DNA of 64,000 bases from Haematococcus lacustris. Lineage: Eukaryota > Chlorophyta > Chlorophyceae > Chlamydomonadales > Haematococcaceae. Position numbers and translations under genes: made by a program. The stretch is from NCBI GenBank assembly GCA_030144725.1, contig JASKMD010000026.1, forward strand, positions 3,551,277 to 3,615,276. Reading direction: 5' to 3'. Below, piece after piece: positions 9,347 to 29,591 of the stretch; the stretch's first letter is position 1; each line of letters starts with the position of its first letter. The notes under the pieces are model-generated. The model saw only the letters and a program-made list of their open reading frames with translations. It did no database searches and was not told where the DNA came from.

Positions 9347-12300
9347 TTAGGTGCTGGAGCGGCCTGTGGTGGCCCGCGCCAGCGAGCCTAGGGCATCCAC
9401 TGATTCAACTGAGTCTTTAAGGGCTCTGGCTAACAGCTCCGATCCTGCCTGACCGAGCCGCTCACGGAACAGCGCCTCTGTCAACTGCTCCATCTGCATT
9501 GCCACACAGGGTCAAGGTCATGAGTGGTGGTTGGGGTCAAGGTCACTCATGCTGTCAGCTACTCAGCTCACTGCATGGACAGGGGCGAGTTCAGGGGTTT
9601 GGGCGCAGTGGGTGTACAAGCAGGCAGGTGGGATGGGGCGTGGAATGGGGCGTGGGCGGGGCGGGGCGGGGCGGGGCGGCCATAAGTGAAGAGGTTGGTC
9701 TGGAGGTACCCCCTGCGAGGAGACCCTAAAGAGCCCCTCCCCCTCCCTGTCCACACCCCTGCTGCTCGCCTCACCTCTGCTGGTGCAGCAGCCTTGGCCG
9801 CCTCCGGGCTGAGCCTGGCCCGCAGCCCCGGCTCCTCCTCCTCCTCCCCCCCTGGGCCCCCTGCCCGCCAGCCGTCATTGTAGCCAGCGGCGGTGGGGGT
9901 GGCGGCCAGGGCTTGGATCACAGAGCCGGGCAGCAGCAGGAAGTCACACCCCGCCAGGGCCTCAGCATCTGCAGCCACCCAGCCCAGCCCAGCACCCAGC
10001 CCAGGCACATTCACCCAGCTGCCTCATGGCAAGGTGGCAGCATGGGCCAACAACCCTAATCCTGCCATGCTGGTCTGTCGCATTGCGGGGGCTGCCCCAG
10101 GTTTGCCACAGCTGCCATACTTCACCAGCCCCACAACGTGTTCCAGAACATGCCCCACCCCACACTCAGCTCACATGCAGCCATCGCGATGCAACCTGTC
10201 TGTTGGGGCTGTGCCAGGCTTCCCGCAGCTGCCACAGTTCACAGGTCCCACAACACAGCACACGGTCCTTGAGCAGGACACACCCAGCTGAGCTGAGCCA
10301 GCACACTCATTCACCCACCATTCAGCCACCCTTCAGCCATCACCACACAACATACCCCAGACTCCCAAACTACAGCACAAGCTCCGGCCCCACCAGCAGC
10401 AACCAGGCTCCTGCCAGGTCCCTGCCCCTACCTGGCATAACCCTCCCTGCCTCCTTGCTGCAGTTGCCCTGGGCTGCCGCCCACCCCTGGGCTGCCGCCC
10501 ACCCCTGGGCTGCCGCCCACCCCAGGCAACACGAGCCCTCCCCTGACACCATCCCTGCCCCTCCCCGGATCATCCTCACCGCAAGCCCCCTGGCCCCCCT
10601 CCCATCCTAACTGCAAGCCCCCTGGCCCCCTCCCATCCTTACTGCAAGCCCCCTGGCCCCCCCTCCCTCTGCCCCTGCTGGTGGCCTCTGGCAGCCGTTG
10701 CCCTCAGCACCTTGTGGCCCCTCCTCGGGCCCATGCAAGGTGGCAGCCCCTGCCTCACCTTCCCTGGTGCGCAGGCCACTGGCCATGACTTGGGTGCGCT
10801 GGTGGTAGGCCTTGACATAGTTGTACACGTCGCAGGCCAGGGCAACGCCAGGGTCCGGGCCGGACAGCCCGCCCGCATCCTGACGCGGTCCCTGTGCAGC
10901 AAGGTCAGGGTGGGGTGCTGGGTTCAAATCCTGGTCAGAGGCGGTGCTGGGGTGAGCCAGGATTATGGGGTGTGATGCGGCCAGATCAGGGACTTAAAGT
11001 GGTATCTTTTGCAATGATGGCGTGCCTGCCTGACTGATTAGGGTCTCAGAGCTTGCTGCTGCAACAGCTGCTGTCGTTTCTGCAGGACCCCAGCCGGACA
11101 CCCCTCCCCCGCACTTCCCTCACCCTGGCACCCCTGCCCCAGGACTCGCCAGGCCTGGTCAGGACCCCCGCAGGCCAGCGCTGCCTCACCCCTCCCCCAC
11201 CCCAGTCCCCCTCCCCTCGACTCCACACCAGACACCCTGACCTGTGGGTCCCTGATGGCTCCTGGGTGCCTGGCATACCACTCCCTGGTGCGCCCCACGT
11301 TCACGCTGATGACTGACACGCCAGCTTGGGCAGCCGCTGCACCCTGCACCAGACTGCAGCACAGCACAGCACACAATACAACACAATAGTAATGTGATGT
11401 TATAATGATGTGATAGCAATAATAACTACCGTACTCTCCCTTGTGATTCCCTATCCCGAATCGTTTTTTGTCCTTCGGGAAACCGGGAATGATTAAACAA
11501 TGTAATGGATACAGCACCCAGCACAGCAATGTGGTGCCCATGGGCTTACATGGGGAGTCTGATGGCGGCAGCAGGGGAGTGGTGAGAGGGCAGGAGTAGG
11601 AGGTTGTGGGCAGCGGGGCGGCAGGCAGCAGGGTGAGTGGGCAGGCGGGGTCTGACCTGTGAACTTGCAGCTGTGTGGGAATGTTGGCTGACTCCAGCTG
11701 ACGTGCCGCCTGCACACCAGCCCAGGTGGCAGGCAGGCGGAACAGCAGGCGGTCCCTGGGCAGGCCTGCCTCCCGGTAGAGGCTCAGGAGGGCTCGCGCC
11801 TTCAACACCATGCCATCTGCATGGACCATGCATGCCCACATGCATGACATGAGCGTGGCCAATGGCCACATAGCATGCCTGACCCAGAGGCAGGGTGGGT
11901 GCAGGGACATCCTAGGGCTGCTGGGTTGTCCTTCCAGCTGGCAGTATAGCCTGACCTGGTGCAGGGTTGGGGTCAGGGTCAGGGTCAGGGATAGCCCTGA
12001 GGGTCAGGGTCAGGGTCAGGGTCAGGGTCAGGGTCAGGGTCAGGGTCAGGGTCAGGGTCAGGGTCAGGGTCAGGGTCAGGGTCAGGGTTGAACCCTAACC
12101 CTAACCCTAGCCTCACTCTTGAACCCTAACCCTAACCCTAGCCTCACTCTTGAACCCTAACCCTAACCCTAACCTCACTCTTAAACCTTAACCCTAACCC
12201 TAACCTCACTCTTAAACCTTAACCCTAACCCTAACCTAATACTAAACCCCTGACCTAGTGCAGGACTGGTGCTGGCCTCAATGGAGCTGCCACCTCCTCT

Positions 12301-14145
12301 ACACCCCTCCTCCTTCTCAACTGCACCAGCATCCCTCCTCCTCCTCCTGCTCCTGAAACTCCTCCTTCTTCAGCTCCTGACCCTCCGCCTACCCTCCTGC
12401 TCCGCTTCTTAGTCTCTCACCTCTTCTCTTCTGCCTACCCCTGCTCTCCTCCTCACCTTTGTCATTAGCCAGCCGCGGGTCAACCTCAGTTGCAATGCGG
12501 CCCTGCACCTGGTCAGCCAGCAGCGTCCCTACGTTGACCATCGCCTTCTCCACCTGTGGCCACAAACGTAGGGACAGCAGCCAGCGGCAAGCACCTGCTA
12601 AGAAACCAAGCTGTGACTGCACAGCCCCTGTCCAGCACCCATGGTAGCTGCAATGCGGCAGTCTGCAGCTGGCCTGCAGGCTTGGACAAAGCATCTTGTA
12701 TTGGCAGCTGGCACGCAGCTGTAGGTCAGATCCATGGCCGCACACACCAATCATGGGTGCAGGCTCACAGAGAGCTATGGTTGGTATCCGCCTGACTAGC
12801 GCTTCTTAGCCCAACTGCCATGTACAGCCCTGACTGCCAAGTACAGCCCTGGCGCCACACTAAGCCAGCACAAGTGTCGCCAGCAGCCGCATGGAGAGCA
12901 CTGTATGTGTGCATGCCTAGTGGCAGTGTAGATGGGAAGGCTCGTGATCAGTGATGGGCGATTCGGAAAAGACGTATTACTCAGTGTAATAAAAGACATT
13001 AAAACAGGGATTTTTTATTACTTTAGATATACAATTATTTATTGTATTATTTAACATTAAATGTATAACTAAACTAAATCAGAAACATCGCAAAAAACTC
13101 CAATTGATTCTACTCAATTACAGCATACTCCCCTATAAATATCCCACATAGCCCCAGCCCTAGTGGGTCAGCATGCAACAGGCTGGGCTATAGCCCAACA
13201 CCCTAGCCCTAGTGGGTCAGCATGCAACAGGCTGGGCTATAGCCCAACACCCTAGCCCGTATGGGTCAGCATGCTACGGTTACTGATCTCAACTTGTTGC
13301 TACAGAGCGTTGGGACGCTATGTGGTTGTTCTGCGATGGATGTTCGGATGTGGTGGGCAGCCGCCCGCTTCGGGGTTTGTGGAAGATGGGATACAGTGTT
13401 GGGGATAAGTAATAAGCGGAGTACCAGACGGCCGGTGGAGCTATTACCGATGTAATAAAGTTCACTCATTTTGAGGACGATTTTTTTGAGTTATTACCGT
13501 TTTTTGTGCTAGATTATTACCGACTTATTACATTATTACCCAATCGCCCATCACTGCTCGTGATGCTGGGGAGGGTAAGACTGACTCTTGGGCCAGCAGC
13601 TCTGATCCTGCCTGACCCAGTCACTCGCCCTAGGCGACCTGAGTTTTAACTCAGGGGGAGGCAAGGGGTGATGCTGTCTGGCTCGCACCTGGCGCTCAGG
13701 GTCCGGGTGGTAGTTCCTGGCAGCAGCAATACAGTTCTGCAGGGGCACGAGACGGCACGGGTCAACATCACACTCAGATCCTGAACCCTAGACTCCGTCC
13801 ATTGACCTATTTTGATCTAATTTTGTCGCTGGGCATCCGGACCTGTAGCGGAGTGGAGTCCAGGCTAGCTGCGATTGCGCGAAGTTGTCCGAAAGTGACG
13901 CTGGCAGCTGTGGCGAGCTGGACTCCTTCCACGGTGCTAGGCAGCTGCAGCTGGTCCGGCACGATCTTGCTGAATTGCGCAAGCAGTGCCAGCTCGGATA
14001 GCGCGGGGGCGACCGATGGGGGTCGATACACATCTGATGCAGCGGCAGCAGCTGGGCGACAGCGGGCAGTGTGTCGAGAGCAATGTGGCCGCAGGGACGG
14101 ACGGGTGCATTTGCTAGCATGCATTTGTTGGCGAGTAAGCATCAC
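9347..14145 (-). CDS. TAL: Transaldolase, plastid-type, 8 exons, 397 residues
   Basis: Transaldolase moves a dihydroxyacetone unit between sugar phosphates in the pentose phosphate pathway. Exons: 14145-13843, 13736-13689, 12553-12457, 11816-11657, 11353-11242, 10891-10759, 9968-9775, 9493-9347. All junctions keep phase and the total is 1,194 bp. The first ~45 residues are Arg/Ser/Ala-rich, like a chloroplast transit peptide. Family blocks follow in order: FSKIVPDQL, RIATEVDPRL, DRLLFRLPATWAG, AAAAQAGVSVISVNVGR, GAIRDPQGPRQDAG, VMASGLRTRE, EALAGCDFLLLPGSVIQAL. The Asp and Glu of the active site are present, but the Schiff-base Lys (LFKIPATW in plants, IKLASTW in E. coli TalB) is Arg, codon CGC. 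About one residue is missing around QLQVHSLVQ. Activity is therefore doubtful although the frame is clean. Introns carry a 608-bp hAT MITE and telomere-like repeats. Confidence 0.9.
11963..12088. repeat. (GGGTCA)n hexamer repeat
   Basis: Tandem GGGTCA units inside the transaldolase intron between exons 3 and 4, on the plus strand, with one interruption (GATAGCCCTGAG). They run directly into telomere-like repeats. Confidence 0.9.
12089..12235. repeat. Interstitial telomere-like minisatellite
   Basis: Four to five copies of a ~31-bp unit, each made of AACCCTAACCCTAACCCTA plus a CCTCACTCTT spacer, inside the transaldolase intron. The CCCTAA core resembles the TTAGGG/TTTAGGG class of telomere repeat. 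Spacers and flanking genes show it is internal, not a chromosome end. Confidence 0.85.
12949..13556. mobile_element. hAT-type MITE, 608 bp, in a transaldolase intron
   Basis: Terminal inverted repeats CAGTGATGGGCGATT / AATCGCCCATCACTG are flanked by a perfect 8-bp target duplication CTCGTGAT (12941-12948 and 13557-13564). The CAGTG start, TGGGC core and 8-bp duplication are hAT hallmarks. The interior is AT-rich, unlike its surroundings, and has no transposase frame, so the element is nonautonomous. It holds about two and a half copies of a ~50-bp unit (13162-13260). It lies in the intron between transaldolase exons 2 and 3. Confidence 0.92.
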
Positions 14146-14360
14146 GCGTGTACTGGATCAATCACTGGCTCTGTTACAAGTCTAGTGTCGATGTAGCTAC
14201 CGACGCATAACGCCAGAAACGCCCATGCAGTATTGTGTCAAACGTCCGAAAGGTACACTTTGCCCGAATGAATGGAACTCAAAGGAACCTCGCTTATCGC
14301 CCCACCCACTGCCCCACATATGAATGGCTCCCATTGTGGACACCAATCGCCCGCCACATC

Positions 14361-14425
14361 GTAACCCACAGTCAAATAGGTTGTTCCACACTTTACATGG
14401 AACAACCTGTCTGACAATGGGTAAT
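14361..14425. repeat. Long imperfect hairpin at the 3' end of Fanzor copy C
   Basis: Arms 14361-14388 and 14398-14425 are inverted copies. The inner 11 bp (AGGTTGTTCCA with TGGAACAACCT) pair perfectly around a 9-nt loop; the outer part is about 70-80% paired. The right arm runs into the conserved terminal motif TGGGTAATCTCACTCAGC. Confidence 0.7.
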
Positions 14426-14593
14426 CTCACTCAGCTTCTACAAACAAGTGTGGTAGCCTCGGTCGCACCCTTGATGACTACATACCCCAGGTGGCACGTT
14501 CATTCCAAACAACTGGAGACCACTGCGCACCTCATCAAAACTAACAGCTTAACGCTTGAAAGGCTAACAGCCTGTGCAAAAATATTGGGGCCT
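14418..14593 (-). ncRNA. Candidate Fanzor guide-RNA scaffold / element 3' end (copy C)
   Basis: Counterpart of 8688-8855 on the minus strand, with the same ordered blocks and the end GCTGAGTGAGATTACCCA. It follows the homologue of the ARNNA stop. See copy B for interpretation. Confidence 0.35.
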
Positions 14594-14628
14594 ACGCGTT
14601 GTTGCGGCCCGGCCATGAATGCCCATTT

Positions 14629-15265
14629 CTAGTATGCCCACTGTCTTTGCGGCTTATGCGCCCGCCGGTAATCTGCAGCCCGGTGCAACCGCTGCCGGCC
14701 CTTGGGCAGTCGGTCATTGACCAACTTGTAGCCCTGCTGGTACTCCTTGCCAACAGGGGGCAGAGCCTCCAAGCCCTCACAGCTGCACAGCTCCAGGGGG
14801 CGCTGAATGCTTTCCCCAATGCGCTGGAAGTCGAGGCAGGGGTTGGTGTCCCGGTCCAGCCACCTGCCCTATGGGAAGGCCTGGGGTCGTTGCACTGGGC
14901 CAGCTGCAGCAGGGAGGGGCTGGTCCTGGCCAGGGGGAGGGGATGGCTCCTGGGTTGTGGGAAGTGCGGGCAGGAGCAGGGGGGTCCTGGGCAAGGGGGG
15001 CCGGGGCTGGGGAAGGGGGAGGTGCGGGGTCCTGGGAGGAGCAGGGGGTTCCTGGGCAAGGGGGCGCGGGGCTGGGGGAGGTGCGGGGTCCTGGGCAAAG
15101 GGGGCAGGGGCTGGGGGAGGGGGAGAGGGGTTGGGCGGCACCTCATGGCACCACTGCAGGCCCCGTAAACACTTAGCATGCTGCAGGCTCCAGGCTGGGC
15201 GCACCAGCCACTCGATTACCTGGCTTGCTGGGGGTACCCAGTCTGCAGGCCTGTCATGTGGCTTG
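14629..15265 (-). pseudogene. Fanzor C-terminal half, copy C
   Basis: Reading leftwards: RPADWVPPASQV, VRPAWSLQHAKCLRGLQWCH, a long proline-rich linker, then in the same frame after a TAG (14864-14866) GRWLDRDTNPCLDFQRIG with the RuvC-III Asp motif intact, and the tail RPLELCSCEGLEALPPVGKE. The C-terminus carries an insertion relative to copy B and stops at 14629. The TAG sits where CAG would fit the family, so a single C-to-T change is likely. No RuvC-I or RuvC-II is attached. The usual CxxC zinc ribbon is not evident in the linker. Confidence 0.65.
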
Positions 15266-15273
15266 CTGGGGGC

Positions 15274-15566
15274 CTCAAGTTCGTCCGGCTAAGCAATGAT
15301 TGTGTAATGGATCTCATTTCCGCCCCACTCCGGTTGCCGGCACTCCGATTAGATGGCGACCTGATGCACCCCCTAGCACGACCACTCCGCTTCGATGATG
15401 TTGCTGAATCCCTGAGATGCCGCCGAAAAGGAAACGCAAGCGCCCCGTCTCCCCCGCACAGAGTGCAGCCGGTAAGCCGCTAAGCTCGACGAAAGGCTAG
15501 TCCCCCCTCACGACGCGACGCAGTGTGTACCACGCGACATTGCGACTCCGTGCGCGGGTGCTGTGC
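15274..15566 (+). repeat. Fanzor 5' module, copy G (repeat of 26799-27091)
   Basis: About 290 bp nearly identical to 26799-27091 and in the same orientation, beginning CAAGTTCGTCCGGCTAAG in both. It contains a short upstream region, the first coding exon (MPPKRKRKRPVSP) and the start of intron 1. The two copies flank the coiled-coil/LRR gene as direct repeats. Similarity stops at 15566 and 27091. Confidence 0.85.
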
Positions 15567-15906
15567 CGTCCCATGTAATGCAGGTGCCAGTGGCAGTGGG
15601 CAGCAAGAGGATGAGGGGCAAGGACAGCGTGAGCAGGAAGTGATTGCGGAGCGGCGCCAGGTTATCAAGGCAGCCCTTCGCAGCCTTGTGGAGGCAGCGC
15701 GGCCTGACCTGAGCCCAGAGGGAGTCGATGCAGTGGTGGCACAGGTCAACCAGCGCACGCTAAGTTGTTGCGGAGGTCAACAAGCGCATGACCATGGGCA
15801 GCATGCAGTGTTGCCTGGCAGCGGTCATGTCCCTGACCATGCTAGGTCAGCCCACTCCAGGGTTCCCAGCAGCAGGTCCAGCCCCAGCCCCCCCTCCCCC
15901 ACCTGA
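15417..15906 (+). pseudogene. Fanzor N-terminal exons, copy G
   Basis: Exon 1 (15417-15471) encodes MPPKRKRKRPVSPAQSAA, a strong nuclear localisation signal, and ends before GTAAGC. Exon 2 starts at 15584 after tgcag in matching phase 1 and encodes an acidic/Gln-rich stretch, ERRQVIKAALRSLVEAARPD and a Pro-rich tail. The RRQVIK segment matches the exon 2/3 junction of copy A (TQRRQ|VIK), and both begin MPP[KR]KR, which links this module to the Fanzor family. Nothing downstream continues the protein; at about 16 kb the sequence passes into another transposon end. Copy G is head-to-head with copy C. Confidence 0.5.
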
Positions 15907-16009
15907 CCCAGCCTGCCCTCCCTACTCTCACCCCCGCCTCCCCACACGCAGCTCTCCCCGCAGTGCAGCCCCCCCAGCCCAATTGCCTCCCCCAGTTCAG
16001 CTGGACATC

Positions 16010-16369
16010 GTCTAAATGGTCGAGCTGTGGCATTGCCCTCCAGGTATGGGGAGGAGGTGGGCTCAGTGCCACATTCCCGCCACCGCTCTCCGATCCGACT
16101 AATGCTGCCGACGAGCATGCTTGTGTAGAGCAGCCTAAGCGACGCTGGCGGTCGAAGCGATGACTGCATGCTCCGCATCACTAATTTTGATGCTTTGCTG
16201 TGCACGGCCTACTGACTGCATAAGTATTCTGGACGGGTCAAAGGTAGCTGGCAGGGTTGGCTACATTGTGAACTATCTGGCATCATTATTGGCGCAGTGA
16301 GTGCAGAGTTACAGCCGTCCTACTAGTAAGGGTCGGTTACCTGTCATTTTTCGTTAGTTGGGAACGCCC
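16010..16369. mobile_element. Terminal fragment of the TCAGGYGTTCCCAAC transposon family
   Basis: This stretch is the inverted counterpart of about 52900-53270 and ends at GTTGGGAACGCCCGA, the family's terminal motif with one change. Only this end is present, so it is a fragment lying between Fanzor copy G and the coiled-coil gene. Confidence 0.7.
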
Positions 16370-16702
16370 GACAAGCACACCACAACAAGTCTCAGCACAC
16401 CAGTGTCAAGATTCCAGGTGCATCTAGTCTCATATGGCACAGGCCCGAGATCAGGAACTGGGCAAGGCACCTGGCAGGGGGAGCTAGTGCGGGTGCGCAT
16501 AAACGACTCGTGTTGTGTTGCTGGTGCTGGCACTGTGGCACTGTCGAACCTGTGCACGTGCCAATGCTCGCATGGTTCGCATTTGTCATGTTCAGTACTG
16601 TCGTCGGCCTCGCCGTCGGGGTCGTCGGCGTCGGGCAGTTGCGTTGAAACGGAAGAAGTTGCGTTGCAACTGCCTGGTCTTTCAAAAAGAACGTTAGCTG
16701 TC

Positions 16703-26387
<9,685 letters not shown>

Positions 26388-26798
26388 AGGACAGCGCAAA
26401 CACTCCACCTCACGCAGGGTCTACCTGCAGGGTTGTGGCGACCTGTTGCGACGACATCCTTCATAGTTTGACAAGCAGCCTGAACTATGCCATTAGTTGA
26501 AGCTGTCGTGGGTCAGCCCTCAATTCCAAGCAACAGTACAGAAGAGGATTGCACATAGTCATGACAGGCACCGAGACAGGCAGCAACACACACATGGACG
26601 GAAGGCAGCAGTATAGAGCCTGGAGTAGACACGGACGTGGGCTCAACACGTTCGCAATGTAGGAGGTCAAACCGACTTGGAGTTAGCATCTGTCCCATTG
26701 TTTCGTATCGCCGCCACAACGCACAGTGGCCCTGCCTGTTGCACTCCTTCTGGGCACACCTCGTGATGCATCCTGGGAGAGCAGGAGAAGTTTCAGCT
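26388..26798. other. 3' flank of the coiled-coil/LRR gene, no gene seen
   Basis: No TGTAA signal was found close to the stop; the nearest related motif is a TGTAG near 26660. No supported open frame. Confidence 0.4.
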
Positions 26799-27091
26799 TT
26801 CAAGTTCGTCCGGCTAAGTAATGATTGTGTAATGGATCTCATTTCCGCCCCACTCCGGTTGCCGGTACTACGATTCGATGGCGACCTGATGCACCCCCTA
26901 GCACGACCACTCTGCTTGGATGGTGTTGCTGAATCCCTGAGATGACGCCGAAAAGGAAACGCAAGCGCCCCGTCTCCCCCGCACAGAGTGCAGCCGGTAA
27001 GCCGCTAAGCTCGACGAAAGGCTAGTCCCCCCTTACGACGCGACGCAGTGTGTACCACACGACATTGCGACTCCGTGCGCGTGTGCTGTGC
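26799..27091 (+). repeat. Fanzor 5' module, copy H
   Basis: Nearly identical to 15274-15566. The exon 1 ATG is at 26942 and reads MTPKRKRKRPVSPAQSAA, then a GTAAGC donor. The similarity ends at 27091 and no second exon follows, so it is a solo 5' end. Confidence 0.85.
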
Positions 27092-27326
27092 CCAGGGCTG
27101 TGGGATATGGGCTTACGGAATACGGATCCACTTACGTGCTTACCGTAATGCGTGGTCACACGCGTAAGGTTCCGCCTAACCAATCCGTAAGGTTCCGCCG
27201 TAAGCATGCGGGGCATCTTTTTCGCCTTTCCCACACTCCACGCTCCAACACTCCACGCTCCAACACTCTCCGAGTGAATAACAACGAATCACATGCACAC
27301 ATGGCTGAGTGGCGCGTGGTGACCCC
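27092..27326. other. CCGTAA/TTACGG-rich stretch, no gene
   Basis: Several direct and inverted copies of TTACGG/CCGTAA and TAAGGTTCCGCC (27108-27210), then two copies of ACACTCCACGCTCCA. No supported gene. Confidence 0.5.
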
Positions 27327-29178
27327 AGCTGGTCACCCCCGCCATTGGCCCCGCAAATGTGAGACGGTCTGGGGCGCAAATCTCCGTGTAGCTCGTGACA
27401 AAGTTTTGACGCAGTCGGGTGTAACAGGTGTATGCGACACCCACCAGCCGCAAAACACTAGCTCAGATCGGCGCCCGCCCAAACCTGACCTGTGCCTTCC
27501 GCACCTAAAAGACTCACGCACATCATAAAGCGAGGCTGGCAATCCTTCTACGCACGCCGTAGGCCAACGGCACAAATGCAGTACGCCTGCTTGCATGTCA
27601 GTGCATGGAGCATGGAATTTGTGAGTATGCGCACAAGTCAGCCAGCTGGCACCCCTTACCTCATTTACGTCGCGGCATGACTCTATGCAAATACAAGCTG
27701 CATCATGACAGCGCTATATCATCATTTAGCACTATGTTGTCGGGATGGCTCGGGATGGCTCTGGCTTTCAATGTTACATGTGCCGTGGTGCCTCAACCTT
27801 CTCCCTCAACTTCAGCAGGTACATGTCACGCAAAATAATCACAGCAATACCTGTCTCGATGCTCAAACGTCTTGCAACACCACTACAAAAGACATGTATC
27901 GCTGATGCCAAGCACATGCATTGATGTAAGGTGGCAACACCACACCACACACGACCACCTCAACAACACACCACCACCACCACAACACAATGACTCATGC
28001 CTCACACACCACCTATGCTATGTGCACAACAAGCAAGGACTGGCTGTACTTCCTTGCTATAGCTAACACTCACTACGGGACTGCTAAGCACTTTGCCTTG
28101 CTGCCCATGCCCCATGGCACCAAATCAGGCTGGGCTTGGCTGGGCTAGGCTAGGCTTGGCTGGGGTGGGCTGGGCTAGGCTAGGCTGGGCTGGGCTGGGG
28201 TGGGATGGGCTAGACTTTAGGGGGGAGGGGGAGGGTACCCTAACAACAAGATGACACAACACAACAACACACAACACAACACAACAACAACGCCCAGCTC
28301 CAGGCTGCGCGCTCCAGGCTGCCCGCTCCAAGCTCCAGCGTGTGTCGTGGGGTGGGGGGGGAGGGGAGGGGGGGAAGTAGGTGGGCAGAATACTCAAAAT
28401 TGGTGGTACCTCCTTGTAAGTGATACCTCCTTGTTGGTTGCTGCTCTACGCTGTTGCTGCCTTGCTCAGTGATGGAGATGGGGGTTGATTTACTGGCATC
28501 CTGCACACACAATCACAAAGACAAGGTCTTGGAGCACACACCACAAAACATGCTTATTAATTAGTTCTAATTAATCAAATCGTACGGCTCACGACAGTTG
28601 TGTGCTAACCTCAGCTGTTCATGCCTGTCATGCGCAGCGCAAGTGTTCACACGAACATCAAACTGACCTAGACAAGGTGACATACAATACGATCTTACTC
28701 ACCTCCAGCTCACTATTTTCAAGGGCTGATTGCCTTGCTGCACTGCTGCTTGGGAGAACCTTGGGCTGATGTGGGTTTGATGTTGATCCTCTAAGCAGCC
28801 AAGCACCTGTGCAGGTCAGCAGATTTGGTTGCATGTGTTCGCATCGTAAGCAACACGCATTAAGAAACAACGCCCCGTGCTTGCCTGGGATGTATTCGCG
28901 AGTTGCTAGTCCGATGGCAGCAAAGGCTGCTCGGCACGGAAATGCCTCCGGCCACCAATCCACCTCTCCTGTTGCGACACGCAAATAAACAGATGGAGAA
29001 TGACATTGCGAAGCTAATTAAGTCGTCGACACAATGCAGTACAATCGGCAATAGAGGGCCTAACCTGCTAGCGACACCGCTGTGAGATACAGAGCCCAAC
29101 GGTGGAAGAATTACATGCAACGGATCAAAGACGGTGCCAAAAAGTGAATTGCGGGGCCAATGGCGGGGGTGACCAGCT
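27327..29178. mobile_element. 1.85-kb segment bounded by a perfect 30-bp inverted repeat
   Basis: The 30 bases at 27327-27356 (starting AGCTGGTCACCCCCGCC) are exactly inverted at 29149-29178. The interior holds only short open frames, a GGCTNGGCTA simple repeat (28130-28210) and AT-rich patches. No target duplication was seen next to the outer ends, so this may be a transposon with an unclear boundary or the remnant of an inverted duplication. Confidence 0.4.
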
Positions 29179-29591
29179 CCATGGCAGTCGATGTGCACTG
29201 GTCGCGACGCACTGATGCTGCTGCAGGGCTTGAAGGTCACAGGGTGCTTCACACATACGGGTGGCGGTTGGTCAGGAGCCAGTTAAGTCTCCCGGTCACA
29301 CACATCCCTCCCAGGGACATCTGAGCAGCACCTGAGAGGGATACCTCCTCCAAACGGCTTCCCTTGCGCCGTGTAGCCTAGCTAACTATCGCGCAAGCCA
29401 TCAGCGTCGAAGGCGTCGCTGTAGGTTCCAAAAAGGCTGGTCAGCCTGCTTCGCGGCTCGCAACCTGTACCCACATCAGCCACAGGTGTGGCTAGCACTG
29501 TGGTGCAAGCTTAACAACATCAGTCGATGGCATCGCAGCCTGGCAGCGGTTACAGCAGGCGGTTACGGATGGCTTGCACATTGCAGGTACA

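Noticed and set aside
10917..10940. GGTTCAAATCC, a tRNA B-box match (a similar GGTTCAAATC is near 52694)
   Set aside because: No A-box, acceptor stem or cloverleaf can be built around either; the first overlaps a transaldolase intron border.
12089..12235. A true chromosome end
   Set aside because: Coding exons of one gene lie on both sides, and spacers interrupt the telomere-like units.
14864..14866. TAG possibly read as an amino acid: in-frame TAGs in Fanzor copies C and E, in the DDE 5' exon and after the signal peptide
   Set aside because: Fanzor copy B and the KDZ gene end in TAG at sensible places, and the affected copies carry other damage (TAA, missing exons). Ordinary decay or splice-model errors explain the TAGs.
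16358..16702. Upstream start for the coiled-coil gene at 16358
   Set aside because: That ATG lies in the terminal repeat of a transposon fragment; the segment to 16702 has no coiled-coil or conserved character.
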